From positions 106,366,090 to 106,430,089 of the forward strand of contig CM060958.1 of NCBI GenBank assembly GCA_030765055.1: a stretch of 64,000 nucleotides of DNA. The letters are read 5' to 3'. This DNA is from Mantis religiosa (lineage: Eukaryota; Arthropoda; Insecta; Mantodea; Mantidae). Below, in pieces: positions 22,489 through 33,539 of the stretch; the first letter of the stretch is position 1; every line of letters starts with the position of its first letter. Below the pieces are notes generated by a model, which was not told the origin of the DNA, searched no databases, and saw only the letters and a list, made by a program, of their open reading frames with translations. The position numbers were made by a program, and so were the translations under genes.

Positions 22489-22559
22489 GCCATAGTAGCA
22501 CAATGGTAGTGCGGCTGGACGGAAACCAGAAGATCCGTGGTTCAAATCCCGACTATGGC
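22489..22559 (+). tRNA. tRNA-like unit (pseudo-tRNA) of family T
   Basis: The seven-base acceptor arms pair perfectly (GCCATAG with CTATGGC). The D arm is GCACAATGGTAGTGC and the T arm contains GGTTCAAATCCC, a good B box. The anticodon arm CTGG-ACGGAAA-CCAG would give anticodon GGA, but position 33 is C and not the near-invariant U, and there is no long variable arm as expected for serine. It is therefore a SINE head and not a working gene. Confidence 0.6.
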
Positions 22560-22802
22560 ATTGAATTTTTCAGTCTGACTCTACGTTTCCACAATTTAGC
22601 CTACACACGGCCAGTGTGAAAGAACAATTAATTTCCATTAATTGACCTAATAGTGGTTAACTATAAAGCCCGGGCCTTAAAGTACTTACTGCATAGTAAG
22701 TCGCCATTAAGGTAGTTGTCTCATGTGTTTATGAGAACTCCTAAGTGGTTTACCGGGAAAATACGAGTCAGTTGGAGAATTTAATGTCATGTCGGTAAGT
22801 TG

Positions 22803-22872
22803 GCCATAGTAGCACAATGGTAGTGCGGCTGGACGGAAACTAGAAGATCCGTGGTTCAAATCCCGGCTATGT
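22803..22872 (+). tRNA. Second tRNA-like unit of family T
   Basis: Nearly identical to the unit at 22489 but with CTATGTC at the 3' arm and a changed anticodon stem (ACTAG), so pairing is weaker. It lies 314 bp downstream in direct orientation, which defines the repeat unit. Confidence 0.6.
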
Positions 22873-23847
22873 CATTGAATTTTTCAGTCTGACTCTACAT
22901 TTTTACATCATCAGAACCTTCAACCCCTTACAAAGACACCTCCGTCTAACTCAACAGTGTTGTCGGCGATGGCGGATGTCCGTTAACCTGCACAAAAGAC
23001 ACGTCATACCTTTTCCAAAGCGCCACACCCACGTAGACTGCCCCAAATTCAGCTTCGGAGGTCGAAAGATAGAGTGGACTAACTCCGTCCAGTACCTTGG
23101 AGTAAAATTGGACAGAGGTCTAACTTTTCTCCAGCACATCAGGGACCTAGCTGCATGGGTACAGAGAACAATTGCTTCCCTGTATCCAATGGCAGGGTCG
23201 AGCTTGATGCCGGTTGGTCTGAAGTTGTACCTCTTCCGAGCGCTGGTAATTCCGGTGATGCTGTATGCCTGTGAGATCTTGGGGATGGCCGCAAATATCT
23301 GGTTGGCATGGCTTCAACGTGCACAGAATAGAGGACCACGATCTATAGATTCTGAAGATCGTTATTTTCCTACCAGGTTGCTACATGAGGCCTCAGGCCT
23401 TCCATACGTGGAGGATGAAATTAGGCGTCAGGTATCAAAATTATACGCTACTTTACCCAGACATAGAAGCGCCCTTGTTAGATCACTGGGAGATCATGAC
23501 CCCACTAGACGAAGTTCCAGGCTGTTCCGGGTACCCCGTATGGATTGTGGGCACCCGAGATAACCCAGGAGCTAATCCTAGCAGTAGCTAAAGGTGAGCT
23601 CCACATAATTCTTCTAAGCTGTTTGGTATCAAAATTTTCAACCTAATCACACATTTTTAAATTAGAACACCAGGGTGCATCCATTCCCACAATCTGAAGG
23701 CGCATAAAAATTATAACATTGAAAAAAGTTCTACCTCCAAACCCAACACATACTGCAGGTTCCCTAACAGAAAAGCTTAATTGCTGTAAAAGCCCTTGAC
23801 GGGTGGGCACGCAGCAAGAGCCTTCTGGCTTCATACAGCAAGCCAGC

Positions 23848-23880
23848 ACTTCGGTCGGTCGGTCCGTCGGTCGGTCGGTT
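23848..23880 (+). repeat. (GGTC)n short tandem repeat
   Basis: About eight imperfect GGTC units at the left edge of an LTR fragment; a (GACTG)n stretch sits near the same place in the LTR at 43596. Confidence 0.85.
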
Positions 23881-24168
23881 GGACATTTAGTGTGCGGTGA
23901 GAACTGCTGGAGAGTGGTCAAAAGTTAGTTTTCGTGCAGTGTGTGTGGACATTTAAACCATGTCGAGTTGCGAGCTTAGAACTGATAAACATGTAGTGAT
24001 TTGAAAGCGAATTATTTTATTTGTTTACGTGTGGTGAAGCCACAAGAGACTGTGTTGGTATATGTTACGTCATTTTGCTACCAAACTGTCCCTCTACGGA
24101 AATAAAGAGCATTTTGAATTTATGCAAACTTTACTTTTAATTTTAGAAACCAGAAAGTCACAGTATTT
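23881..24168 (+). mobile_element. LTR fragment (gypsy-type, family L2)
   Basis: CAGTGTGTGTGGACAT, then GAGTTGCGAG, TTGTTTACGTGTGGTGAAGC and AAATAAAGAGCATTTT end at GTCACAGTATT near 24168. The same sequence appears reversed at 43596-43830. An AATAAA signal is present. The left (U3) part with the TATA box is absent or diverged. Confidence 0.65.
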
Positions 24169-25457
24169 GTGGTATAAAATACTTTCATCAAATACATTAT
24201 TAACGACTTACACCTCGCGTATTTCGCCAAACAGCATGGATTATTTGTATGACCTAGATAGCATAGTAAGTTTATTTTATATAAGAACGATTTTCATATA
24301 TTTCATTCTTAGCCTATTCCCTTCTCTCTGACGTTTACCATACACGCGTTCTATTGTTTTCTTCTTTTTTTATTTTTTATTCGTGAATCCTTTGTTTCTT
24401 CTATTATTAATATGCTATTTGTTGTTCATTTCACAACACGGTAAGTTATTAAATCTTTTGGCAAAGTTACGAAGACAAATGTGACAACATAGTCCATAAC
24501 AGAGAACATTTGTGCTTTAGGAACAGCTGTCCAACTTGAAATGTGCTGATAAGGATGGTGCCGATGAGGACGACGACAGTGATAAATGAGATTGTTTCGC
24601 CTTTCTGACAGTGAACCTGAAGATTCGCAGAGCAGCTCTGAGCTACGGGCAAAGTAAAACTGAACATGGTCTTGGTACATATTTGACAAAGATAAATCAG
24701 TAAAGGTAGTTGTGCATTTATATCGTGTAAACACATCTTCTTAATACGTTAAATGGATTATTGTATAATTTAACAGATTTAATTGGATTTAATCTGCGCT
24801 TAAAGGACTTAGAAAATAAAGAAGCAGCCATGTGTCAATTATTGGTAATACCTGAGTTCGACCCACATTGAGGGTTATCTTTAGCACAGAAGACACAATT
24901 ACTTCAATTCCCTGGTGGGACTTAGAAGAAAGACAGAATCATCGGACATATTTTGTCCCTCAGTAATGGAAGGATTTACTCTAGGGCTTTGTAGAAGTAA
25001 TCATAAGATTGAAGCTCACTGGAGCATCTTTCTCATAGACATAATACCTTACTTCATTTAATATATTTTACTTCTTCTTGATTAAGAAGTAAGTCATGTT
25101 GTTGGAGTAGAATAAAATGCGTAGATAGTTACCCTCAAAGTGCCAACTAAATTTCAAAACAATTAGGAAGTAATATCTCGGAAATAAACTACCACTTGTT
25201 CCTTATTTCCATCAGTTAATTGAAATAAAAAATGCAGATAAGGAATTAAACTACAATGAATAACTAACCGAGAAAAAAAATTAACGTTTCAGTTCTGTCT
25301 ATAATTTCCCACACAGGAGTCACACGGGGTATTATGTTTACCTTAATTCTTTAAGTAATTAAGTTGTAATTAAGGATTAGAGTACTCCTGGAAAAATCCA
25401 AGAGATGCGACATGGTGTGGGAAAAGCATGGGCCTCAATTTGGAAGCACAGGGAGAC
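24169..25457. other. No gene recognised
   Basis: Two overlapping minus frames near 24426-24736 include a hydrophobic stretch but no domain or second copy that would support a gene. Confidence 0.4.
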
Positions 25458-26192
25458 CCAAAAACATCCTAACCGGCTGTGCGGTGTTCCGGCTGTCCGC
25501 GAAGTCGGCGATTGTTGCCGTTTGCTCTATCCTAGAAAGGTGCGGATAAAACCATGCAAACTACTTTGTAAAACTACTTTTAAATGATTTGCTTATCCAT
25601 GTGATTAAAGAAGACACTGAAAATAACCACCGTCGTTGTCCCTCCATCACTCACCGTACATCACTTCGATGGCACTTTCCATTAGCGGAGAAAGAGTTAT
25701 AATTTTGAGTCAACACTTGACGCCCATACACGTGTGAATGCAAGTTTGCCCCACCTCCCTTTTTAAAGAATTAAGACAGAGAGCGTGATTTCGCCTTTAT
25801 TCAACAAGACTTTGCCACAGCTTGTACAACCAATCTTTCGATGATGACAATTGAAAATGTGCTTTAAAAATTTGCAGCCCCATTGGTCCCCCGACCCAAC
25901 CTCCTGCGATTTCTATATCTGAGGTAACTTAAAACATAAAGTTTACAAGATAAACCCAAACACCCTATAAGAATTAAAACAAAATATTTGCAACAAAATT
26001 GCCAGTATTTCTCAAAGTGAACTACGGAAAGTGCTGGATAGCTTCCTTGAGTTACAAAACATGTATGGGAAACAGTTTCAGCATCTACTTTAATAGCATG
26101 GGTAAGTAATGCCTTTAAAAATGTTGCATGGTTTCATCCGCGTCTTGATATATATAATAGCGACAGATGGCAGCCGGTTAGGATGTTTTTGG
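25458..26192 (+). mobile_element. Tc1/mariner-like fossil with inverted ends
   Basis: Ends AAAAACATCCTAACCGGCTG (from about 25460) and its inverse (26171-26190). Similarity continues inward at both sides (GCGGATAAAACCATGCAA against GCGGATGAAACCATGCAA on the other strand). The middle carries transposase relics: FIQQDFATACTTNLSMMTI (relatives: QQDGATAHT), then KVYKINPNTL, ELKQNICNKIASISQSELRK and NMYGKQFQHL. Stops and frameshifts are frequent, and no TA duplication is evident. Confidence 0.65.
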
Positions 26193-26811
26193 ATCGTAGA
26201 ACTTAGAGATATATTTTAAAGGTCTAAGGTATTTTAAATTTGAAAAGTTAGTATAATTGTTGGTCTTAATTTAAGCACATTCATATGTAGAGAGAAGAAA
26301 CCGCTAAAAATTACTAACATTCATAAATATTCACTCCAAACAGTACACAAACTATATTTAAATTTTATGTAGCTTTTATAATTCTAGGACTTTACAAATT
26401 ATGTCATATATTGATTAAAATGTCTACTTCCTATTCAGTGTTATTTTTTTTTTCAAAATTAAAGTGAAGAAATACTTCAAAAGAAGCGCCAAAAATTTTA
26501 AAATGCTAAGTTCAGAGGAGTCGTAAAAGATCAAATTAAGTCTGTTTATAGACTGCATGCTGTTTCAACAGCTTAACGTCAGAAATGGTACTTTTACTTG
26601 ACAAAACATTTTAATTTTCGAATTTTTCTACTGGTATAATTTGGGTTATAAATCAATGAAAATTTTGTACCTTCTTATAAACAACACGATAAAAATAGTT
26701 TGTTTTTTAACATGCTTGTCTATGTTGTCATCATAATATATGTATTTTGAACTCCGAAAGGTGCTACATTTATATTTTATTTGGTAAGAAACCTTTCAGG
26801 ATAATTGAACA
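26193..26811. other. No gene recognised
   Basis: AT-rich, homopolymer-rich stretch without support for any feature. Confidence 0.5.
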
Positions 26812-27045
26812 TTCACCTCTGCAATTGCAGCCTCAGTAGTGTGGATGGCAGTGTGGGCCTCACATTCAAGAAGTCAGTTCGGATTTCGGCCAGGGTGACC
26901 TATTTGGATAAGGCTTTCCAGGGGATTTCCCTTATCTCCAATGGTGAATGTATGGTGATTCTATGCACCTGGGCTCATTTGAGCAACATTTTGTCCATTT
27001 CATGCATCGTCCGATGTGGCTTAACGTTGGAGGACGTAACATTTA
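26812..27045 (+). repeat. SINE family 1 copy
   Basis: Head GCAGCCTCAGTAGTGTGGAT and CTCACATTCAAGAAGTCAG, then body GGATTTCCCTTATCTCC, TGGGCTCATTTGAGCAAC and tail TTAACGTTGGAGGACGTAAC. It is full length compared with the copy at 58769, but the B box is decayed. Confidence 0.75.
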
Positions 27046-27301
27046 TAAAGAAAACTGATTGCGGTTCATTCCGTATTGTTACACATTTAATAATAGAATG
27101 TTAACTTATGAAAAAGCTAATTGCACTGAAAATTGTGCAAAGGATAAGTAATAAACCCATTAAATATGTGGAATAAAAACTAAAAAAATAAAAATAACTA
27201 GACTGAAACTGTGGATGTACTTGATTTTGGATGAGATGAACGGTGTTCTGTGTCAACTGAAATTGAATATACGTGTGCTTGTACAACAAATATGTGAGGT
27301 A

Positions 27302-28528
27302 TTAGGTTGTTTCGTAAGTAAATTTAGCTCTTTGATTTTAGTGTTTCGGAAAATGTATTGACTCTCTTTGATTTGACAATTGACAATTTACAGGTTCACA
27401 ACTGACAATTTACAGGTTGTCGTGCCTAGTGTTGCATACATTGATAATAAACAATCAAAAAAATGGAGATAACAAATTTTGAACTTAGATTCCTTTTAAA
27501 ACACTACTGGAAACAAAATTATAAAGCCGCTGCCGCAGCTCAAAGTGAAGCGGAATGAGAAGGTGTCGTTAGTGAGCGTGTGGCACAACGTTTCAACAAT
27601 GCAGGCGAAAACACTAAACGTTTACCACGTTCTCGACGACCTAAAGTATGAAATAATGAGGATATACGCCAAATTTTGAGAGACAATCTGCTAAAAAGTA
27701 TCCGTAGGCCTTCAGAAGAATTTTATGCATCAAAAGACACCATACATCGCCACATTAAGATACTTGGAAAATCATACAGAAGCTGTACATCTGTACCTCA
27801 TGAACTGACACCTCAACAGGCTGAAACTGAGAGTGCATATCTGTCGTCAGGTTATACGTAGTCACATGGATGGTGGATTTGTCAGGAGAATCGGCGCTTA
27901 TGATGAAAAATAGATATATTACCGAAACCCTTATGCCTCGAAACAGTGTCTTGATCCCCGCCAAGCTGCCAAAGTCATCGTTAAAAATCTCAGGTCGTTC
28001 TCAAAGTTTTGTGTGTCTAGTGGAATTTTGAAGGTGTGATTCACTGGAAGTTTGATCCAAACGTACGGGCGATTCATGTACATCTTTACTCTCAACAACT
28101 GGAACGAGTTCATGAAATTCTGAGACGGAGATACCCAGCAATAGTTAACCAAAATAGAGTTCCATTGCAACAGAACAATGCAACATCCCATATTGCACAA
28201 ACAACCATATAATAAATTCAGGAATTGGTAGGAATCGAGCTGCTACCACACCCAGCATACAACCCTGATATCCCACCATCAGATTCTCATCTTTTTCGAC
28301 CCATGGCCAAATTTCCACGTGGAAAAAATGTTGACAATACTGAAGCAGTGCAAGTGGGTGTCACCGAAATGTTCGCATCAAAAAAAAAAAAAAAAAAAAA
28401 ATCGTGGGATAATAAACCTCGCTGAACTATGGCTCAAGACCATACTTTGAAAATTAGTTAATTGTGAGAACACATTCAAAATAATTGTTTTTGTTAAAAA
28501 GAAACATTACTTATGAAGCAGTATCTAT
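27302..28528 (+). mobile_element. Mariner family M3 copy
   Basis: The left terminal repeat TTAGGTTGTTTCGTAAGTAA and a decayed right one (ATTACTTATGAAGCAGTATC, 28504-28525) flank a transposase. A second, more broken copy lies at 41391. A 23-base poly(A) run (about 28379-28401) sits in the C-terminal coding part. Confidence 0.82.
27463..28440 (+). pseudogene. Mariner M3 transposase, decayed
   Basis: Opens at ATG 27463 (MEITNFELRFLLKHYWKQNY) with the HTH, then a stop, SERVAQRFNNAGENTKRLPR, then ILGKSYRSCTSVPHELTPQQ. The first catalytic block is destroyed by frameshifts. It resumes WNFEGVIHWKFDPN and SQQLERVHEILRRRYPAIVN. The second motif reads LQQNNATSHIAQ, with N where D is expected. The third reads HPAYNPDIPPSDSHLFRP, D kept. 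The C terminus runs into the poly(A) run. At least five breaks are visible, so it is inactive. Confidence 0.83.
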
Positions 28529-29288
28529 ATGTATATGCTTAAGTACATGTTAATTATTTAGTAATTTATGCTTTTAGTTCCATCCATTTGCCAATTCTTA
28601 GCCAAGCTGTTACTTATATAGAATTTAGAGTTTTATATGAAGTGTTTTATCTATATTTTGCTCCCGCAACGGTTTTACGAAACTGTAAGTACCAGTAATA
28701 TTTACCACTTGAGATTACAGTATTTCCAATGTTCGATTTGCTTAGGAACACAATCTTTTGTCCATGCTTTTTTAATCTGGCTAAGCGCTGAACGACTGCT
28801 GAATATTGGTGTGTGCACTTTCAATACAACTTATTGATTATTGTACGCGTAGACCTTACAGATGTCACTGCAATAGCCTTTTTGTATTCAACTCTGGCAG
28901 TAGCTTGAAACCTTGCTAGTCGAAAACAAACATAATTTTAGAAGTATATGAAATTACCTTTCCATATATCATTACTATAAATCTTGGCCTGTCGCTGCGT
29001 ATGTAATGGAATGTCGGGTAAATATTAAACTTGATATTTCATTTTAACACATGAAGATTTTCAACAAAATCACCACATCCCAGTCAGCACCTTCTAGTGA
29101 AATTTTATTTTTTATTTGAAAATATTAACCATCCCAAATGGCTGTAACAACTTCCACTAAAATATTAAACATCAGATATTTTTGTGGCAAATGAAATATG
29201 TTCATCCTGGGTGACCTTTTATGACTGGTAAACCATAAGAGAGAAAAAAAAACTTAGTGCAAAAAAGTGTAGATGTGGTTAAAGTATA
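28529..29288. other. No gene recognised
   Basis: AT-rich. Only short frames. Confidence 0.5.
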
Positions 29289-29972
29289 TAGTATGATCCA
29301 TATAAATCTGAACCATCGCAATAGGTCATAAGTTTTGAACCAATAATGGGACACACGTGTAGCTTTGGGAGAGTAAAATAAACAATTGGGAGATTACGTT
29401 ACAATATTTACATCTCAGAGAAAATGTTGGAAGTGTCCTCCACCAGCATCTATACATATTTGTACTCGTCTTACCATATTCTCTGAAGTTTTACGGAGAT
29501 GATATCGAATTGAGAGAAGGTTATTTCAGGAAAGATGAAGCAACGTGCCATACCTCCAGTGACATCATGGAACTTGTAATCATATTCAATGGTAATCGAA
29601 TAATCTCAAAAAGACTGTGTCCCCCCCAGATACTCTGACCTAAAGTCACCGGAAATTTTCTTGTGAGGGTATCTAAAAATAGTGTACAAGAATAGACCAT
29701 GGACAATTGATGTTCTCAAGGAATCCATTCGAACCGAAATAAGCAACATTGGCGAGGATACTCTCCGTAAAACTCCAGAGAGTATCGTGAGACGAGTGCA
29801 AACATGTATAGATGCTGGTGGAGGTCACTTCCAACATTTTCTCTAAGATGTAAACAGTGTAATGTAATCTCCCAATAGTGTATTATATTCTCCCAAAGTT
29901 GCACCTGTGTCCTATTATTGGTTCAAAGCTTATGGCCTATTGTAATGGTTCAGGTTTATATGGATCTCACTG
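29289..29972 (+). mobile_element. Fold-back Tc1/mariner-like element (family F), complete
   Basis: TA flanks both ends (29287-29288 and 29973-29974). The two arms are inverted copies over roughly 210 bp: left GATCCATATAAATCTGAACC..., right the reverse complement with GGTTCAGGTTTATATGGATC. The centre keeps transposase scraps, EGYFRKDEATCHTSSDIMEL and, on the same strand at 29690-29850, the tail that includes TMDN and VQTCIDAGGGHFQHFL in a shifted frame. At 684 bp it is a non-autonomous hairpin-like derivative of the family also seen at 15314. Confidence 0.82.
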
Positions 29973-30164
29973 TATAATGTATGTAGAATAAAACATTTTT
30001 TCAGTTAGCTATTTCTGATACCTATTTTATGTACAGTTATTACTGTATTACTTCAATATTAATATACAAAACTGGCATTCAATGTTGTAGTTGTTTCAAA
30101 AACAAAAGTTAAAATGTTGAGTTGTTACAAAGTTATATATTTACTATTTTTTATTTTGAAGTGT

Positions 30165-30720
30165 TTATTTTCAGATTCGCGTAGGGGAGGAGTACCGTGC
30201 CGTTCAGCTGCCGTGGTGCGGGCGCTGCTGACCCCTAACACTCGCGATACCTCTGACGTTACTAGAGGAACCTCGGGTCGAACTGCCGAGCTCCTCCCGT
30301 CGGGGAGTTGTTCAGATTGGGTTGGACTCGAGGGGGCAGTGTGTTCCCGACACCCACGGAAAATTGGGTACCTCCGGCCAGCCTACGGCTGCCCGGAGGG
30401 GGTAGAGTGTTGCCTCATAAGTACCGGGTGCTAGCCTACAAAGCTAGTAGAAGGTGTGCTAGATCACCAGGTGGACCCACCGAGGTCTTCGGTAGTCTTC
30501 CCTGCGGGGTTGACGCGCTTAAGTGGCGTATCCACTTCCATCCCGTCTTGACGTTGTTGTCGATGGGGGAGCTTTTTAAGAAATGAGGTATTGCCCTATT
30601 GAAAGACCCCCGGAGTTATCCATCGCTCTCGGTTTGGAGGAGGCCAGGGTCTTGGGACTTTTGGGTAGATCCTCTCCTTGGAAAATCATATGTAGGGATT
30701 TTAGTTTATTCTCTCACTAT
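30165..30720 (+). other. GC-rich island, possibly a LINE 5' region
   Basis: Clearly more GC-rich than its surroundings, with sharp edges. It holds several overlapping open plus frames (30114-30434, 30308-30586). Near the end a further frame from an ATG at about 30585 reads MRYCPIERPPELSIALGLEE and ARVLGLLGRSSPWK before AT-rich sequence returns. The layout resembles a GC-rich leader followed by the start of an ORF, as in some LINE 5' ends, but no known domain is seen. A promoter or CpG-island-like region of a host gene is the alternative. Confidence 0.35.
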
Positions 30721-31939
30721 ATTTATACAATATTTTACGTGTTTCGTTGAGAACTGAATATATGATATATTTTTAATGCGGAAAATTGTAAAAAGAACTT
30801 AGTTGGGGCGCTGCAGTTAGCCAAACTTAGAAGTAAACGAAAAAATAAATCTGAGCCTCCGGTATACAGGATGTTTCTAAACGCCACGGAATATATAGAA
30901 ATAGTTACTCAGCTTCTATGTCACACATACAGATAGCTTTTACCGCAAATAGAGCCACATAAAAATGCTCCAGAGTGAGTGTAGTTTAGGCAGTGACAGG
31001 AACAACGACGCGTGCCTCACGTTGTTGGAATTCGCAGGTATAGGTCACACGCCGTGCCGCGTGCTGTAGCTGTTTGTAAACATACCGACATACTACGCAG
31101 TAGCTTACTACCATTAGGAATTTCTTTGTTTTATGAAACCGCAATAAAGAAGCTATTGCTTAATTATTGCTTAGGAGTGTTCAACGTGTTCCAAAATTCA
31201 ATTATAACAGTCCATAATGGCAAATAAGCTGGAGGACATAGGCAACTTTTATCTTTTAGAGGTAAGTTAATGTTATTGAGGTTGAGGATGGGAGCATTAA
31301 ATGATTAACAGAAAAGAAAACATCAAAGAATTGTAGATAAACTAACCAAAACCAAATGACTGGTACAATGAGACGAGCATTTTATTTGACGTGTTTAATA
31401 ATACTTAATAATTCATTTGTAAGTGAAAAGGAAACTGTTGATATTTACAATAAGTGGTTGAAGGTATTGTACAGTTAAAGTCATAACAAAATGGTAAATA
31501 TTCTCATTGATGTAACTATCTTTACAATTCATATTTTAATGAAACTAAATTAATCGTGCGTTCGTAGAACTCCCTTCAGCTCTTCCATACATCAAAATCA
31601 TATCCGTCATTTCGGCGTTCGTATAGCGCTTCATATTGCTTGGATTTGCTAAGTACGCGCAAAATCCTCCCTGTTAGGACGGAATGTGTAGTTTTACACT
31701 GAAGAGCAATCTTGCAACTGTCCGAGTTATTAGTCAACTTTTCCACAAGTAACTGCCCTTTGCCCCATTACCTTAAAGGTAGGCTAGGGTCAGTGTTAAA
31801 GAGCAAGGAGTAATGCTTTTCTTTTCATGGCTGGTAGTCCCAATAACAACTTTTGAGGTTAGTTCACCAGTGGTCCCTGTGCTGCCTAATCACAAAATCA
31901 TGTAATATTTAATGCTGCATAAAATTATACCTAACATAA
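30721..31939. other. No gene recognised
   Basis: No repeats shared with the rest of the window and no domain-bearing frame. Confidence 0.45.
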
Positions 31940-32422
31940 TGTGACTTTGTGGGTTCGTGAAATGAAAAGTTCAATTGCACCACTCAAAAATGTTCTTTAT
32001 TTCCACCGAATTACAGTTGAACACTTGCCAATTACACAGAATTGCGTAATGCACACAATTACGATTCACCAGTTCGTCCGCTACAGTTCACTTGCACTCG
32101 CAATTACATAAGCTCCTCCGACGCACGTATGCAGTCCGTCCCCTGCTGGGCGCTCCTCACAGCTGCTCACCAACAACTAACTGACCTCACTCATTGCAGC
32201 CCTTTTTATAGGAATATCACTGTTTTCTAGAAGTCTCTGGTTTCAGTGAATCACCGCGAAGATTCCAGATGGTAGGCGAAGGGGGAAGAGGCGGCCAGCG
32301 ACAATGACACTTCCCTGATCATCCCCTCAGTTAGTGACTGAGATTAATGGGAGAGTGTGGCTCGGATGCCTCTGGGCCCTTCTCAGCTGTCGTTGGTCGG
32401 GCTTTCCGACAATTGGGTGACA
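31940..32422 (-). mobile_element. Solo LTR, second copy of family L1
   Basis: Similar along its length to the LTR at 9475 (GTGACTTTGTGGGTTCGTG, GTTCTTTATTTCCACCG, GGCGGCCAGCGAC). On the minus strand it runs TGTCACC to GTCACA. It is flanked by ATAA on both sides (31936-31939 and 32423-32426), a 4-bp target duplication. The reverse-strand AATAAA signal is at 31996-32001. No internal region remains. Confidence 0.82.
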
Positions 32423-32517
32423 ATAACTTCGAAGCTGCGACACTAAACTTTGGACTAGTTAAGTTATAAACTACACAACGGCTATAACCGTCCGGTGTCG
32501 TTTTGAAACAACCTGTA

Positions 32518-33337
32518 TACGAGGCGCATCCAGAAAGTAAGTTTCGTATTTCTTAAAAATATATACAACAGATTTAAATAAAAAAAATTATTGGCAAGCT
32601 ACAGCAATACTTGGGCTACCTTTTAACATAGTCACTAAAAGAGTGCAGTTAGTTGTCATTTCGCGGGATGAACTGTAGTATTTCTGCGTCGTTGAAGTCT
32701 GCCGCCTGTTAATGGAACCAGTGTGTGACAGAGTTCCCAACCGAACCTCTGCATAACAGTTACTGTGCGCTGAGCCGCACGTGGATGAACATTGTCGTAG
32801 AGACACCTGCAGTAGGCATGTCAGTACCACGCCTAAGCGGTTTTTTGTGCTTGGTTGTCAGATTTTTCGGCAACCGCCTGGCACACAGTTTCTTCAACAA
32901 CAGTTGCTTAGTGACAGTTGCTGAGCTTCGTAATCCTAAAGCGACAGTTCTTCATGATGCGCTGCTGGTGCAGCTCAACCAGGTGATCAATGATGTGGGA
33001 CGGTCGCTTACTACGCTCTTCATCATGAATACTCTAGCAACCTACGGAAAAAAAGCCTACACAAGCGACGAACCGTCTGTTTGCTCAGAATGTTCTGTCC
33101 CTAGACTTGACAGAGCTGACGATGGTGCTCGTTTTGTGCGTTAAGGAACTGACACACCTCGCAGGCAGCGGGAGAACTTTGAACCATTAGTACCTTGCTA
33201 ATGGTACAAGGCGAGAACTGTCCGCCCATCATATGTGTTATGTCATACATCTGTTACGCTTGTGCAATGTTCTCGGCTAAATACCTTTACTTTAAAGGAA
33301 ACAAAATAGGGAAATATACTTTCTGGATGCCCTCGTA
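32518..33337 (-). mobile_element. Mariner family M4, internally deleted
   Basis: The ends TACGAGGCGCATCCAGAAAG (32518) and the inverted CTTTCTGGATGCCCTCGTA (to 33337) form a good terminal repeat. Minus-strand coding relics include SIHDEERSKRPSHIIDHL, NCRFRITKLSNCH (N-terminal HTH region) and DNVHPRAAQRTVTVMQRFGW (second catalytic D region). The middle, with the first catalytic motif, is missing. The right end lies about 10 bp from the candidate exon at 33349. Confidence 0.75.
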
Positions 33338-33348
33338 GTTTACCTCGG

Positions 33349-33536
33349 AACTCGAATGCTGCAAACTGAGAAGTTGGCTTCTTCCGAACTACCTTCGATG
33401 TCGTTGTGCTGTTAAGGTCAAATATGGGTCCTGTTATGGCGTTGTGACCCGTGAGTGTCACGTATAGGGATCCGAAGAACACCTCGTGTTTCTTGGAACC
33501 GTCACCAAATTCTGGAAATGACAATTTGTAGCACAT
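33349..33536 (-). CDS. Candidate host-gene exon, function unknown
   Basis: The minus-strand open frame reads CYKLSFPEFGDGSKKHEV, FFGSLYVTLTGHNAITG, PIFDLNSTTTSKVV and TSQFAAFEFR and ends at a GAG|GTAAAC donor-like junction (about 33349). A possible acceptor, TTGTCATTTCCAG, lies near 33510. Codon third positions are roughly half G/C in an AT-rich setting and there are no breaks, unlike nearly all other frames here. The alternating small and hydrophobic residues suggest beta strands; a PLAT-like or similar beta-rich domain is one thought but is not recognised with any certainty. The frame runs on past the donor into mariner sequence, which is expected for an intron. It could still be chance. 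Confidence 0.35.
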
Positions 33537-33539
33537 TCA

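Larger units (their letters stand above)
22416..22904 (+). mobile_element. Composite tRNA-like SINE (family T) inserted in LINE
   Basis: Flanked by ACATCATCAGAA on both sides (22404-22415 and 22905-22916), a 12-bp target duplication. Removing the insert rejoins the reverse transcriptase frame (DKHIIR then TFNPLQ). Inside are two direct tRNA-like units 314 bp apart (22489 and 22803). The first is framed by a perfect 50-bp inverted repeat (22414-22463 and 22590-22639), partly made of element sequence. The 3' end is T-rich (CTACATTTTT). It behaves like a retroposed SINE with a tandem unit and an inverted 5' end. Confidence 0.85.
21950..23590 (+). pseudogene. Jockey-like LINE reverse transcriptase, interrupted
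   Basis: Reads PDHQFEFRPGHSTVQQL (RT motif with FGFR-like start), then LNVEKAFSTTWHAGLLYKL (the AFD-type motif, with S for D), then a VTDGSVLSPTLLNVF block (relatives have PQGSVLSP) and QYADDVLLFCKD with the YADD catalytic box. At 22416 the frame is broken by a tRNA-like insertion. It resumes at 22917 with FNPLQRHL, WRMSVNLHKRHVIPF, VQYLGVKLDRGLTF and a thumb/C-terminal region to about 23563. The N-terminal endonuclease is missing, so the LINE is 5'-truncated, and the AFD-box D is lost. The family acts by nicking the target and reverse transcribing its RNA in place. Confidence 0.85.

Noticed and set aside
21970..22545. A 191-codon minus-strand ORF
   Set aside because: It is antisense to the Jockey-like reverse transcriptase and crosses the SINE insertion boundary.
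22489..22559. A functional tRNA gene (serine-like anticodon GGA)
   Set aside because: Acceptor pairing is perfect, but position 33 is C, there is no long variable arm, and the unit recurs within a mobile repeat at four loci.
24426..24736. A small membrane protein on the minus strand
   Set aside because: There are two overlapping frames of similar length, no domain, and no sign of splicing or a second copy.
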